From: Rickettsiales bacterium
GTDB lineage: Bacteria > Pseudomonadota > Alphaproteobacteria > Rickettsiales > UBA3002
Assembly (NCBI GenBank): GCA_002725445.1
Contig: PBPD01000044.1
Coordinates: 1-15,404 of the forward strand
Direction: 5' to 3'
DNA length: 15,404 nt
Of this stretch, positions 7,341-14,590 are shown in pieces. Position 1 is the stretch's first letter. Each line of letters begins with the position of its first letter. The position numbers and the translations under genes were made by a program. Under the pieces are notes generated by a model. The model had not been told where the DNA came from and ran no database searches. It saw only the letters and a list, made by a program, of their open reading frames with translations.

Positions 7341-8447
7341 ATGGCCTCTGCCTTAGATCATCAGTATATGCTGCATGCGATTCGCATCGCCGAGCGCGTG
7401 CGAGGACGCACCGCCCCAAACCCGGGCGTGGGCTGCGTCATTGTAAAAGACGAACAGGTGGTGGGCTATGCACATAGCGGCGTGGGCGGACGCCCTCATG
7501 CCGAACCGCAAGCCATAAAAATGGCCGGTGAAGCCGCACACGGCGCTACCCTCTACTGCACCCTCGAGCCATGCTGTCACACAGGCCAGACCCCGCCTTG
7601 CACCGACGCTATTATTCAGGCCGGCATTGCACGCGTAGTCATTGGCTGCGTGGATAGGGATGAGCGGGTAGCCGCGCAAGGCATTGCAGCACTGCGCGCC
7701 GCACGTATAGAAGTCGAAACAGGCATCGCTGAAGAGGCATGCCACACATTGCATGGCAGCTTTTTCACGCGCATCACCGATTATCGGCCAGAAGTCACCC
7801 TTAAAATTGCCACCACACTCGACGGCAACATTGCGCTGGCCAATGGTGCCAGCCAGTGGATAACAGGCGAACAGGCACGCCGTTTTGGCCATATGTTGCG
7901 GGCACGTCACGACGCAATTGCAACAGGCATCGGCACCGTGATGCAGGACAATCCCGCACTCAATTGCCGCTTGCCCGGCATGCAATCCCACTCCCCTACC
8001 CGCATCGTGTTTGACAGCATGCTACGCATTGGCGAACAGCAAGCACTGGTGAGCGATGATCCCGCGCATACATGGATTATCACACGGGCAGCGCATCGCG
8101 ATGAACATGCAGAACGCTGCGAACGGCTGGAAGCCTGCGGGATACGCCTGCTGTTTGCAGACGAACGCGACGGCAAGATTGATCTGGCCGATGCATTGCG
8201 TCTATTGGCCAAAGAAGGCATTAACAGCCTGTTACTGGAAGCAGGGCAGGTGCTGAGTACAGCGTTCTTGCGTGCTGAGCTGATCGACACGCTTTACTGG
8301 TTCCGTGCGCCCAGCCTGATAGGCAGCGATGGCATGCCCGGCTTTGGTGCCATGCGCTATGAGAGCCTTGCACAAATCGCTCGCTTTCAACGCCGCGATA
8401 CGTTAGCACTGGGCAGCGATATATGTGAGGTTTATCAGAAAGCCTGA
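7341..8447 (+). CDS. ribD: Bifunctional riboflavin deaminase/reductase
   Basis: RibD carries out the second and third steps after GTP cyclohydrolase II: deamination of the diaminopyrimidine and reduction of the ribosyl side chain. The 368-residue protein has an N-terminal deaminase domain (about 1-145) with APNPGVGCVIV, the zinc ligand and catalytic glutamate in His53-Ala-Glu55, and zinc ligands Cys78 and Cys87 in the EPCCHTGQTPPC motif. The reductase domain (about 150-365) shows VTLKIATTLDGNIAL, GIGTVMQDNPALNCRLPG, and SLLLEAGQVLSTAFL. Both halves look intact and the length is normal. The start codon lacks a clear Shine-Dalgarno and lies 13 bases after nrdR, so translational coupling is likely. 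The stop TGA is followed after one base by the ribE start (TGAGATG). Confidence 0.97.
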   Translation: MASALDHQYMLHAIRIAERVRGRTAPNPGVGCVIVKDEQVVGYAHSGVGGRPHAEPQAIKMAGEAAHGATLYCTLEPCCHTGQTPPCTDAIIQAGIARVVIGCVDRDERVAAQGIAALRAARIEVETGIAEEACHTLHGSFFTRITDYRPEVTLKIATTLDGNIALANGASQWITGEQARRFGHMLRARHDAIATGIGTVMQDNPALNCRLPGMQSHSPTRIVFDSMLRIGEQQALVSDDPAHTWIITRAAHRDEHAERCERLEACGIRLLFADERDGKIDLADALRLLAKEGINSLLLEAGQVLSTAFLRAELIDTLYWFRAPSLIGSDGMPGFGAMRYESLAQIARFQRRDTLALGSDICEVYQKA

Positions 8448-8448
8448 G

Positions 8449-9042
8449 ATGTTTACTGGCATTATTACCGATATGGGCACCGTCCTGCGCGTTGAAGGGG
8501 ATACGGAACGCCGTTTACGCATTGGCTGCAGCTACGATATGAGTGCTGTCGGCTTGGGTGATTCAATCGCATGCAACGGCATTTGCCTGACTGTGACCGA
8601 AAAAGACACCGATAGTTTTAGTGCCGTTGCCTCCGCCGAAACAATTGCCGCTACCACGCTGGGCACATGGCAGGCAGACACCAGCCTCAATCTGGAGCAG
8701 GCTTTGCGCGTTGGCGACCCGTTGGGCGGCCACATCGTAAGCGGCCATGTGGATGGGGTGGGCACCGTGCGCTCGATTGAGCCTGTCGATGACTCGCACC
8801 GTATCACTATTAGAATAGCTTCTGAGCTGGCACCACTGGTTGCGCGCAAAGGCTCTGTCACAGTGGATGGTGTATCATTAACGATCAATGGGGTTGAAGA
8901 TACCGACTTTGATGTCAATATCATTCCCCATACTTGGGACGTAACAACCTTGGGTCAGCTACAAGCTGGCAGTCAGGTGAATATAGAAATAGATATGCTC
9001 GCGCGGTATGTCGCGCGGCAATTGGAGACACAGCATGGCTGA
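8449..9042 (+). CDS. ribE: Riboflavin synthase, alpha subunit
   Basis: This enzyme dismutates two molecules of 6,7-dimethyl-8-ribityllumazine to riboflavin and the pyrimidine that re-enters the pathway. The 197-residue protein begins MFTGIITDMGTV, the near-invariant family start, which fixes the ATG at 8449. It is made of two lumazine-binding barrels: the first has GDSIACNGICLTV and the second KGSVTVDGVSLTING. The linking segment GDPLGGHIVSGHVDGVG is also canonical. Length is normal. One base separates it from the ribD stop, and its last 8 bases overlap the next gene. In some nomenclatures this gene is called ribC. Confidence 0.97.
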   Translation: MFTGIITDMGTVLRVEGDTERRLRIGCSYDMSAVGLGDSIACNGICLTVTEKDTDSFSAVASAETIAATTLGTWQADTSLNLEQALRVGDPLGGHIVSGHVDGVGTVRSIEPVDDSHRITIRIASELAPLVARKGSVTVDGVSLTINGVEDTDFDVNIIPHTWDVTTLGQLQAGSQVNIEIDMLARYVARQLETQHG

Positions 9043-10147
9043 AGGGCTAGCAAGCATTGACGAGATTATTGCCGATGCAAAAGCAGGTAAAATGTTCATT
9101 CTGGTGGATGATGAAGACCGCGAGAACGAAGGCGACTTGGTAATTCCCGCACAAATGGCCGACGCGGATGCGGTGAATTTTATGGCCAAATATGGCCGTG
9201 GCCTCATCTGTCTGGCACTCACCAGCGACCATGTACACAAGCTCGGCCTGCCGCCTATGGCACAGCATAATAGCTCGCGCCACCAAACCGCTTTCACCGT
9301 GTCGATTGAAGCGCGCGAAGGCGTCACGACAGGCATATCCGCGGCCGATCGTGCGCATACGATTGCTGCCGCCATTCACGCATCCGCCAGCTCTGCCGAC
9401 ATTGCCTCGCCAGGTCATGTGTTTCCGCTGGAAGCGCGCGATGGCGGCGTGTTGGTACGTGCCGGGCACACCGAAGCAGCCGTAGACATTGCCCGATTAG
9501 CTGGCCTGCATGCCTCAGGCGTCATCTGCGAGGTGATGAATGATGACGGCACCATGGCACGCCTGCCCGACCTGCTTGCCTTCGCTGAGGAACATGATTT
9601 AAAGGTGGCAACCATTGCCGATCTGATCGCGTATCGCCGCAAACAAGAAAAGCTGGTAAAACGCGTGGTGGAAACCACACTCGACAGCCAATATGGCGGG
9701 CAATTTGACTTGCTCGTATATGAAAACACCGTCGAATATGCCGAGCATGTGGTGCTGAAAAAAGGTGAGATTTCATCCGATTCGCCCTGCTGGGTACGTA
9801 TGCACAGCATGAACGCCCTGACCGATGTGCTGGGCGACACACATGACAATAAGGCCGGTGAGTTACAGGAAGCCATGCGTATGATTGAGGCGCAGGGCAG
9901 CGGTGTGATTGTGCTGCTGCGCGAGCCACGCAAAAGTGCCTTGTCAGACACGCTGCGCATGCGTATGGGAGAGCCACCCAAGCAAGCGCCAGACCTGCGC
10001 GATTACGGTATAGGCGCACAAATTCTGCTCGACCTTGGTGTGAAGGATATGGTACTTCTCTCCAACGCACAGCGCAGTGTGGTTGGCCTTGAAGGGTATG
10101 GCCTGACCATCAGCGGATATCAGCCTATCAATGTGAAAGCAGACTAG
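9035..10147 (+). CDS. ribBX: DHBP synthase with a degenerate GTP cyclohydrolase II domain (RibBX-type)
   Basis: The N-terminal half (about 1-205) is a normal 3,4-dihydroxy-2-butanone 4-phosphate synthase, which makes the four-carbon unit of riboflavin from ribulose 5-phosphate. It shows VDDEDRENEGDLVIPA, EAREGVTTGISAADRA, SPGHVFPLEARDGGV and RAGHTEAAVDIARLAGL. The C-terminal half (about 210-370) keeps the GTP cyclohydrolase II fold signals (DLRDYGIGAQILLDLGV, GLEGYGL). However, the three zinc cysteines of the HSECLTGD...CDCG motif are replaced by Asn260, Asp271 and Lys273, and the LRQEGRGIGL loop reads LREPRKSAL. It therefore should not make the GTP-derived pyrimidine. Fusions of this kind are known in Proteobacteria as RibBX. 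The start at 9035 has GGAG seven bases upstream and overlaps ribE by 8 bases; an earlier ATG at 9008 is less likely. Confidence 0.93.
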   Translation: MAEGLASIDEIIADAKAGKMFILVDDEDRENEGDLVIPAQMADADAVNFMAKYGRGLICLALTSDHVHKLGLPPMAQHNSSRHQTAFTVSIEAREGVTTGISAADRAHTIAAAIHASASSADIASPGHVFPLEARDGGVLVRAGHTEAAVDIARLAGLHASGVICEVMNDDGTMARLPDLLAFAEEHDLKVATIADLIAYRRKQEKLVKRVVETTLDSQYGGQFDLLVYENTVEYAEHVVLKKGEISSDSPCWVRMHSMNALTDVLGDTHDNKAGELQEAMRMIEAQGSGVIVLLREPRKSALSDTLRMRMGEPPKQAPDLRDYGIGAQILLDLGVKDMVLLSNAQRSVVGLEGYGLTISGYQPINVKAD

Positions 10148-10150
10148 ATC

Positions 10151-10576
10151 ATGACCCATGTTCTGATTGTAACCTCGCCCTATTATGCCGACATTTCCGA
10201 CGAGCTGGTAAAGGGCGCCACCGCTTATCTGGAACAGTATGGCATGGAGTATGAGATCGTCAACGTGCCGGGTGCGTTTGAAATACCGGGCGCGATTCGC
10301 ATGGCGCTGGGCGCAGATAAATTTGACGGGTTCATTGCCCTTGGTTGCGTAATCCGCGGTGAAACCAGCCATTATGACTATGTGTGCGGGGAGAGTGCGC
10401 GCGGTTTGCAGCAGCTTGCGACCGAACATGCCGTGCCTATTGGCTATGGCATTCTGACCGTGGAGAACAAAGAACAAGCGTGGGTGCGGGCTGCCATTGA
10501 CCAGAAAAACAAAGGCCGCGACGCGGCAGAAGCCTGTGTGCAGATGATGCAATTAAAACAAAAGTGGAATCGATAA
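10151..10576 (+). CDS. ribH: 6,7-dimethyl-8-ribityllumazine synthase
   Basis: RibH joins the DHBP made by the preceding gene product to the ribitylaminopyrimidine made via RibD, giving lumazine for riboflavin synthase. The 141-residue protein has the hallmark NVPGAFEIPGAI (about 38-49) and the active-site segment GCVIRGETSHYDYVC with the catalytic histidine at position 74, then the C-terminal RAAIDQKNKGRDAAEAC. It starts three bases after the RibBX stop and ends four bases before nusB, with no strong ribosome site of its own, so coupling is likely. Several Alphaproteobacteria have two lumazine synthases; whether another exists here cannot be seen. Confidence 0.97.
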   Translation: MTHVLIVTSPYYADISDELVKGATAYLEQYGMEYEIVNVPGAFEIPGAIRMALGADKFDGFIALGCVIRGETSHYDYVCGESARGLQQLATEHAVPIGYGILTVENKEQAWVRAAIDQKNKGRDAAEACVQMMQLKQKWNR

Positions 10577-10580
10577 ATAT

Positions 10581-11066
10581 ATGACCGGCGAAAACGCATC
10601 CATACGTAAGAAACGCAGTGCGCGCATTGCGGCTATTCAGGGGCTGTATAACCAGTCTGTGACCAAGCATAATTACAGCCCTGAGCAAATGATGGAACAG
10701 CTGCTTGGCCAGTGGCAGGAAACCAACAATAAAGACGATATCGATTGGGAGATCAAAGACACGCCCGATAAAGCATTGCTGCGCAGTTTGCTGGTGGGTG
10801 TGCATGAACATCTGGATGCGATTCAACCCAAGCTGCACGCGGTGGTCAAAGAAAACTGGTCGCTGGAGCGTATGAGCCCCATTTTGCAGGCTATTCTGCA
10901 GCTGGGTGTATATGAGTTGATGTTTGAGCCTAAACGTAACCGCAAAATCATCGTGGATGAATACACCAAAATCACCAGCAGCTTTTTCGATAATCCCGAA
11001 TTGGGCTTTATACACTCCGCCCTGAATATGCTGGCGAGTGAGTTGCGACCCGACAATGGCGAATGA
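10581..11066 (+). CDS. nusB: Transcription antitermination factor NusB
   Basis: NusB binds boxA RNA with NusE (S10) and promotes antitermination during rRNA transcription. The 161-residue, all-helical protein shows the family pattern: KKRSARIAAIQGLYNQ at the N-terminus, ENWSLERMSPILQAILQLGVYEL in the middle, then KIIVDEYTKITSSFFDNPELGFIHSALNML near the end. Size is normal. It follows ribH by four bases, the ribH-nusB linkage seen in most Proteobacteria, and its end overlaps thiL by 11 bases. Confidence 0.97.
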   Translation: MTGENASIRKKRSARIAAIQGLYNQSVTKHNYSPEQMMEQLLGQWQETNNKDDIDWEIKDTPDKALLRSLLVGVHEHLDAIQPKLHAVVKENWSLERMSPILQAILQLGVYELMFEPKRNRKIIVDEYTKITSSFFDNPELGFIHSALNMLASELRPDNGE

Positions 11067-11985
11067 ATTTGATCTGATAGCCACGCATTTTGCGCCGCTT
11101 GCCAATGCATACGGCACATTTGATCTGACCAATGACGCCGCCGCTATCGTGCCCGCTCCGGGACGCGCACTTATCGTCACCAGCGACACGCTAATCAGCG
11201 GTATCCATTTTTTTGCCGAGGATGACCCATCGACACTGGCGCACAAAGCGCTGCACGTTAACCTGTCGGATCTGGCAGCGATGGGGGCAAAACCCCTTTC
11301 CTACTCGCTTTGTATCAGCCTGCCTTCCGCGCTCGAAGACGCATGGATAGCGTCCTTTGCAGAAGGGCTGAAAGAGGCACAAACCCATGCGGGAGTCTAT
11401 TTGCTGGGTGGCGACACCACCAGCACGCCCGGCCCGTTGAGCATCACCGTCACCGCTTTTGGCCAAGCGCGTCAGGGCACGGCCCTCACCCGCGCCGGCG
11501 CACAACGAGGCGATGTGCTGGTCGTCTCTGGCACCATTGGCGATGCGGCGCTGTATCTGCGCACCAAAGATGAGGCATTCGCCGCACGTTACCACACCCC
11601 GCAAGCACGCACTGTGCTTGGGCAGGCGCTTATTGGCAAAGCCAGCGCGTGTCTGGATATCTCTGATGGCCTGCTGCAAGACGCGCAGCATATTGCCACC
11701 CATTCTGACTGCCATATTCATATCAAAGCGGCGGAAGTGCCGCTCAGCCATGCCGCAAAAGAACGGCTTCAACAAGATGCCAGTTTACGTGAATGCGTGC
11801 TAACGGGCGGGGATGACTATGAGTTGCTGTTTACCATCTCCGAAGAGATGCTGGCAGAATTGCGTGAAGAGGTGGAATGCCAGCTAACGGTGATCGGCAG
11901 TTGTGAAACCGGCAGCGGGGTTAGCTGTGTGGACGAAAATGGCCAGTTGCTGGAATTTACGCATAAAGGCTGGCAGCACCGTTAA
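11056..11985 (+). CDS. thiL: Thiamine-monophosphate kinase
   Basis: ThiL phosphorylates thiamine monophosphate to thiamine pyrophosphate, the active cofactor, using ATP. The 309-residue protein follows the AIR synthase/ThiL fold. It has NDAAAIVPAPGRALIVTSDT with metal-binding acidic residues, GIHFFAEDDP, KALHVNLSDLAAMGAKP, LLGGDTTSTPGPL, RAGAQRGDVLVVSGTIGDAA, CLDISDGLLQD and LTGGDDYELLFT. I chose the ATG at 11056 because the conserved N-terminus (EFDLIATHFAPL) starts there; a GTG at 11038 would add six unsupported residues. It overlaps nusB by 11 bases. It ends eight bases from the bamE stop, which faces it, and no obvious hairpin terminator lies between. Confidence 0.97.
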   Translation: MANEFDLIATHFAPLANAYGTFDLTNDAAAIVPAPGRALIVTSDTLISGIHFFAEDDPSTLAHKALHVNLSDLAAMGAKPLSYSLCISLPSALEDAWIASFAEGLKEAQTHAGVYLLGGDTTSTPGPLSITVTAFGQARQGTALTRAGAQRGDVLVVSGTIGDAALYLRTKDEAFAARYHTPQARTVLGQALIGKASACLDISDGLLQDAQHIATHSDCHIHIKAAEVPLSHAAKERLQQDASLRECVLTGGDDYELLFTISEEMLAELREEVECQLTVIGSCETGSGVSCVDENGQLLEFTHKGWQHR

Positions 11986-11993
11986 TCGGTTGC

Positions 11994-12455
11994 TTATTGG
12001 GTAGGCGCATTGAAGCGCCCCACATTCCCCAGAATCTGTTCAAAGAAGCCAAGGCTATGGCCTTCGGTGGGTGTGGTTTTATCGACATAGGCGAACTGCT
12101 CACGATCGTTCAGATCGTAATGCTTCACTTCTGCCACATTGCCATTACTGTCGAATACGATACGGGTGACATGCTGTTCGACAATCTCAGGCTCGAGAAA
12201 AGCAATGGTTTCACGACGGTTGCGAATATAGTACCAGTTTTCTTCACCAAAATCGCTGATGCTCGACGGAGAGCCAAGCTTAGCGCGCACCGCCGCCTTG
12301 CTTTCGCCTACTTCCACAACTTCAGCAATGGGGGTGTCGGCCACGTGGCCACGATTATCCACCAACGGCGTACATGCAGTTACAAAAAGTAAAGCGCTTG
12401 CCAGCACGCCACTACGCACTATATGAGTGATGAAACAATATAAGGATGTGTGCAT
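11994..12455 (-). CDS. bamE: Outer membrane protein assembly factor BamE (SmpA/OmlA)
   Basis: BamE is a small lipoprotein of the BAM complex, which folds beta-barrel proteins into the outer membrane. The 153-residue product has a hydrophobic signal ending in the lipobox VTAC (Cys28). A SmpA/OmlA domain follows with VGESKAAVRAKLGSPS, the aromatic ENWYYI strand, and RIVFDSNGNVAEV. The C-terminal tail reads GHSLGFFEQILGNVG, as in alphaproteobacterial members. I prefer the ATG at 12453-12455, which gives a normal lipoprotein signal. An alternative ATG at 12498-12500 has GAGG nine bases upstream but would lengthen the signal by 15 residues and overlap the divergent gene. Its promoter must lie within the neighbouring chaperone gene. 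Confidence 0.92.
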   Translation of the reverse strand: MHTSLYCFITHIVRSGVLASALLFVTACTPLVDNRGHVADTPIAEVVEVGESKAAVRAKLGSPSSISDFGEENWYYIRNRRETIAFLEPEIVEQHVTRIVFDSNGNVAEVKHYDLNDREQFAYVDKTTPTEGHSLGFFEQILGNVGRFNAPTQ

Positions 12456-12457
12456 AG

Positions 12458-13015
12458 ATGTTTGCTCAATTAGCCCGCTGGTTTCGTACCGATGAGACAT
12501 ATGATAAAGCCTCAACGCTTTATATAGCACTGGTAGAACAAGCGCGAAACCCCTTTTTCTATGCCGAACTCAACGTACCGGACTCGCTCGACGGGCGGTT
12601 TGAAATGGTGCTGATGCATATGTTCTTACTGATGCATCGCCTTAAAGCCGAGCCTGAGCAAAGCTATGAAGAGCTGAACCGCCAGATCATCGAAATTATG
12701 TTTAACGATATGGATCGCTCCTTGCGTGAACTTGGTGTGTCGGACACGGGGGTTGGCAAACGTGTGAAAAAGATGGCGAACGCGTTATATGGCCGTTTGC
12801 ATGCCTACGAGCAATCAGCCAGTGAAGACGATAGTCTGCGCGAGGCAGTGCACCGCAATGTATATGGCACGGTAAAAGACGTGGATGCCGCACATGTGCA
12901 AGCCATGGCCGCATATTGCCGTCAGGCATTGGAAGGATTACACACGCAGGACGCAGACAAGCTGGCAGAAGGTCAGATCACCTGGCCTGCACCTGCATCT
13001 ACGCTGCATCAGTAA
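12458..13015 (+). CDS. Ubiquinol-cytochrome c chaperone family protein (CBP3/UQCC1-like)
   Basis: The family is named for yeast CBP3, which assists cytochrome b synthesis and assembly of the bc1 complex; the bacterial members probably act likewise. The 185-residue protein has the conserved segments ASTLYIALVEQARNPFFYAE, VPDSLDGRFEMVLMHMFLLMHRLK, FNDMDRSLRELGVSDTGVGKRVKKM and NALYGRLHAYE. The start ATG has AAGGA about 11 bases upstream, which lies within bamE on the other strand. In many Alphaproteobacteria a DUF177 (YceD) gene and plsX follow; here they are absent and an unrelated gene is convergent instead. It ends eight bases from that gene's stop. Confidence 0.93.
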   Translation: MFAQLARWFRTDETYDKASTLYIALVEQARNPFFYAELNVPDSLDGRFEMVLMHMFLLMHRLKAEPEQSYEELNRQIIEIMFNDMDRSLRELGVSDTGVGKRVKKMANALYGRLHAYEQSASEDDSLREAVHRNVYGTVKDVDAAHVQAMAAYCRQALEGLHTQDADKLAEGQITWPAPASTLHQ

Positions 13016-13023
13016 TTAAGTGA

Positions 13024-13827
13024 TTATAAAGCCAGATTATATTCTGGTGCTGAAAGGGAAATAAGCGATGTGTTACGCGTGTTGCTTGCCGTGTAGGCAT
13101 CGCTACCACGTGCATTATTGATTAATGAACGCAGCGCCTGATCGTTGCTACGCTGCTGCGACTGAGCCGTTGTATCAATACGGATAGGTTGGCTATTACC
13201 AGCCCCTGCCATGCCAATGCTGGCCGTACTGCTGACATTTGCACTGCTAGTCTCAGGTTGCACCGCCTGACGGATCGATTCCACCATAGAGGTCTGATCG
13301 CTGGCAGCGGCGCTCGCACCCACATTTTGATTGGCTGCGACACTGGCCGCCTGCGCTACGTTCAATTGTGCCACCCCTCGCGGTTGGGCGGCTGGTTTAA
13401 ACGCATTGCTAGGCATATATTTCGTTTGCGAAAATGCCTCTAATGTTTCGCGGTTGGGTGTAGGCGAATTCGGCAGAAAATCTTTCAGGAATGAGGTGAA
13501 GAGATCACCATCGGCCGATGCGCCCTGACCAAAAATTTGCGCCAGAAAAGTCGACGAAAAGCCGAAACCCTGCGTAACCCCCACGCGCGCACTAACAGAT
13601 TGATAGCCAGGCGTTTTTACTTCAGCTGATTCAGGCGTAGCCGGCGCACGCAACGGTGGCGTGCTACGCGAATTATTATAAATTTCACTGTTTGAGAGTG
13701 GGCTTGGCACTGCATTATAGGTGATATTTGCAGGCGGCAATGCTTGCGCCGGCACGTTATTGACAACGGCCGAAGTCTGGATAGGCGCAGGTACTTGCGC
13801 GTTAGGTACAGACAAAATGGGTAGCAT
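13024..13827 (-). CDS. Unrecognised Ala/Ser/Pro/Asn-rich low-complexity protein
   Basis: I do not recognise this 267-residue protein. It contains no cysteine, tryptophan or histidine. The first 65 residues are rich in Pro, Ala, Val and Asn (for example VPAQALPPANITYNAVPSPL). A more ordered patch follows at about 75-120 (SARVGVTQGFGFSSTFLAQI, LFTSFLKDFL). The rest is Ala/Ser/Gln/Asn-rich (VAANQNVGASAAASDQ) and probably disordered, with a basic, helical-looking RSNDQALRSLINNARGS near 235-250. No signal peptide or membrane segment is visible. The ATG at 13827 is chosen because AAGGAG lies eight bases upstream; a GTG three codons earlier overlaps that site. The promoter is near-consensus, so expression may be high. 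A flagellar, surface or structural role is possible but unsupported. Base use is similar to its neighbours. Confidence 0.82.
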   Translation of the reverse strand: MLPILSVPNAQVPAPIQTSAVVNNVPAQALPPANITYNAVPSPLSNSEIYNNSRSTPPLRAPATPESAEVKTPGYQSVSARVGVTQGFGFSSTFLAQIFGQGASADGDLFTSFLKDFLPNSPTPNRETLEAFSQTKYMPSNAFKPAAQPRGVAQLNVAQAASVAANQNVGASAAASDQTSMVESIRQAVQPETSSANVSSTASIGMAGAGNSQPIRIDTTAQSQQRSNDQALRSLINNARGSDAYTASNTRNTSLISLSAPEYNLAL

Positions 13828-13849
13828 TACATACACTCCTTACATTCTC

Positions 13850-13878
13850 ACTATAGCAAAAAAATACCATTTTGTCAA
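13850..13878 (-). promoter_or_regulatory. Near-consensus sigma-70 type promoter for the low-complexity protein gene
   Basis: On the minus strand a perfect -35 TTGACA (13878-13873) is followed after exactly 17 bases, including a run of seven T, by the -10 TATAGT (13855-13850). Transcription should begin near 13843. The Shine-Dalgarno AAGGAG (13841-13836) and the ATG at 13827 follow at once, leaving a 5' leader of about 16 bases. It is the clearest promoter I find in the window. Confidence 0.85.
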
Positions 13879-13984
13879 TTTTCCGAAGAATTAGAATGAC
13901 TTAATTTAACTAAAATGTCATATTAATCTCTGTCACAAATACTTCACTTTACTTAGACAGGACTTACTTCTATTAAGCTGCATC
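13879..13984 (+). promoter_or_regulatory. Upstream region of the SCO1 gene
   Basis: This AT-rich stretch should hold the promoter of the SCO1/PCuAC pair. It contains an ATGAC (13896-13900) and GTCAT (13917-13921) inverted pair and a further TGTCA near 13931, which might be operator half-sites. The only candidate promoter, TTTACT (13948-13953), 17 bases, TATTAA (13971-13976), would give an almost leaderless transcript, and each box matches only four of six bases. No good Shine-Dalgarno precedes the start. Confidence 0.3.
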
Positions 13985-14590
13985 ATGCGTGTTTGGTTAC
14001 TTATATTATTGGTTATTTCGGTGAGCGTTGCAGGGCTATTGGCATGGACGCTAACACCAAATAGCAATGGGCTGCCCAGCGACACTTCTTATGGAGAAGC
14101 GGCGATCGGCGGTGCGTTCACTCTGACGGATCACAACGGCAATGTGGTGACAGACAAAGATCTGCTGGGAAAATATAGTCTTGTCTTTTTCGGCTTCACC
14201 CACTGTCCTGATATTTGCCCTACATCGTTGTTGATCATATCGAATGTGCTAGAGCAGGCAGACGTGCCGAGCGAGCAGATCACGCCTGTCTTTATTTCCG
14301 TGGATCCGGAACGCGATACGCCTGAGACGATGGCAAAATATGTGTCGCATTTTCATCCCAGTCTGATTGGCATGACCGGCACTGACGAACAGATAAAGCA
14401 AGTGACTGATGCATATAAAGTTTATTATGCCAAAGTGCAGCAGGAAAACTCTGCGCTGGGCTACAGTGTCGATCATTCGGGCTTTATCTATCTGATGGAT
14501 CCGCAAGGAAAGTACGTGACACACTATCCGCATAATGTTACCCAACAGGCTTTAACCGAGAGTCTGAAGCAACATGTGGCCCAAAATTAA
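13985..14590 (+). CDS. SCO1/SenC family copper-binding thioredoxin-fold protein
   Basis: SCO proteins deliver copper to, or reduce the cysteines of, the CuA site of cytochrome c oxidase. The 201-residue product has an N-terminal membrane anchor (about 3-22) and a periplasmic thioredoxin-like domain. The copper motif CPDIC (Cys74 and Cys78) follows LVFFGFTH, and the third ligand is His164 in SVDHSGFIYLMDPQGK. The VFISVDPERDTPE segment is also typical. All three metal ligands are present, so it should be functional. It overlaps the PCuAC gene by 17 bases, forming a copper-delivery pair. The start has no clear ribosome binding site; the ATG gives a normal anchor and family length. Confidence 0.95.
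   Translation: MRVWLLILLVISVSVAGLLAWTLTPNSNGLPSDTSYGEAAIGGAFTLTDHNGNVVTDKDLLGKYSLVFFGFTHCPDICPTSLLIISNVLEQADVPSEQITPVFISVDPERDTPETMAKYVSHFHPSLIGMTGTDEQIKQVTDAYKVYYAKVQQENSALGYSVDHSGFIYLMDPQGKYVTHYPHNVTQQALTESLKQHVAQN

Noticed and set aside
6419..7342. Open frame of 307 codons on the minus strand across glyA and nrdR
   Set aside because: It is antisense to two firmly identified genes, has no recognisable motif and no ribosome site, and such frames arise readily opposite genes with this codon use.
9944..10552. Open frame of 202 codons antisense to the ribBX end and ribH
   Set aside because: The plus-strand genes are canonical; this frame has no recognisable domain.
11986..11993. Intrinsic bidirectional terminator between convergent thiL and bamE
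   Set aside because: The gap is only eight bases and I could not identify a hairpin with a T run there.
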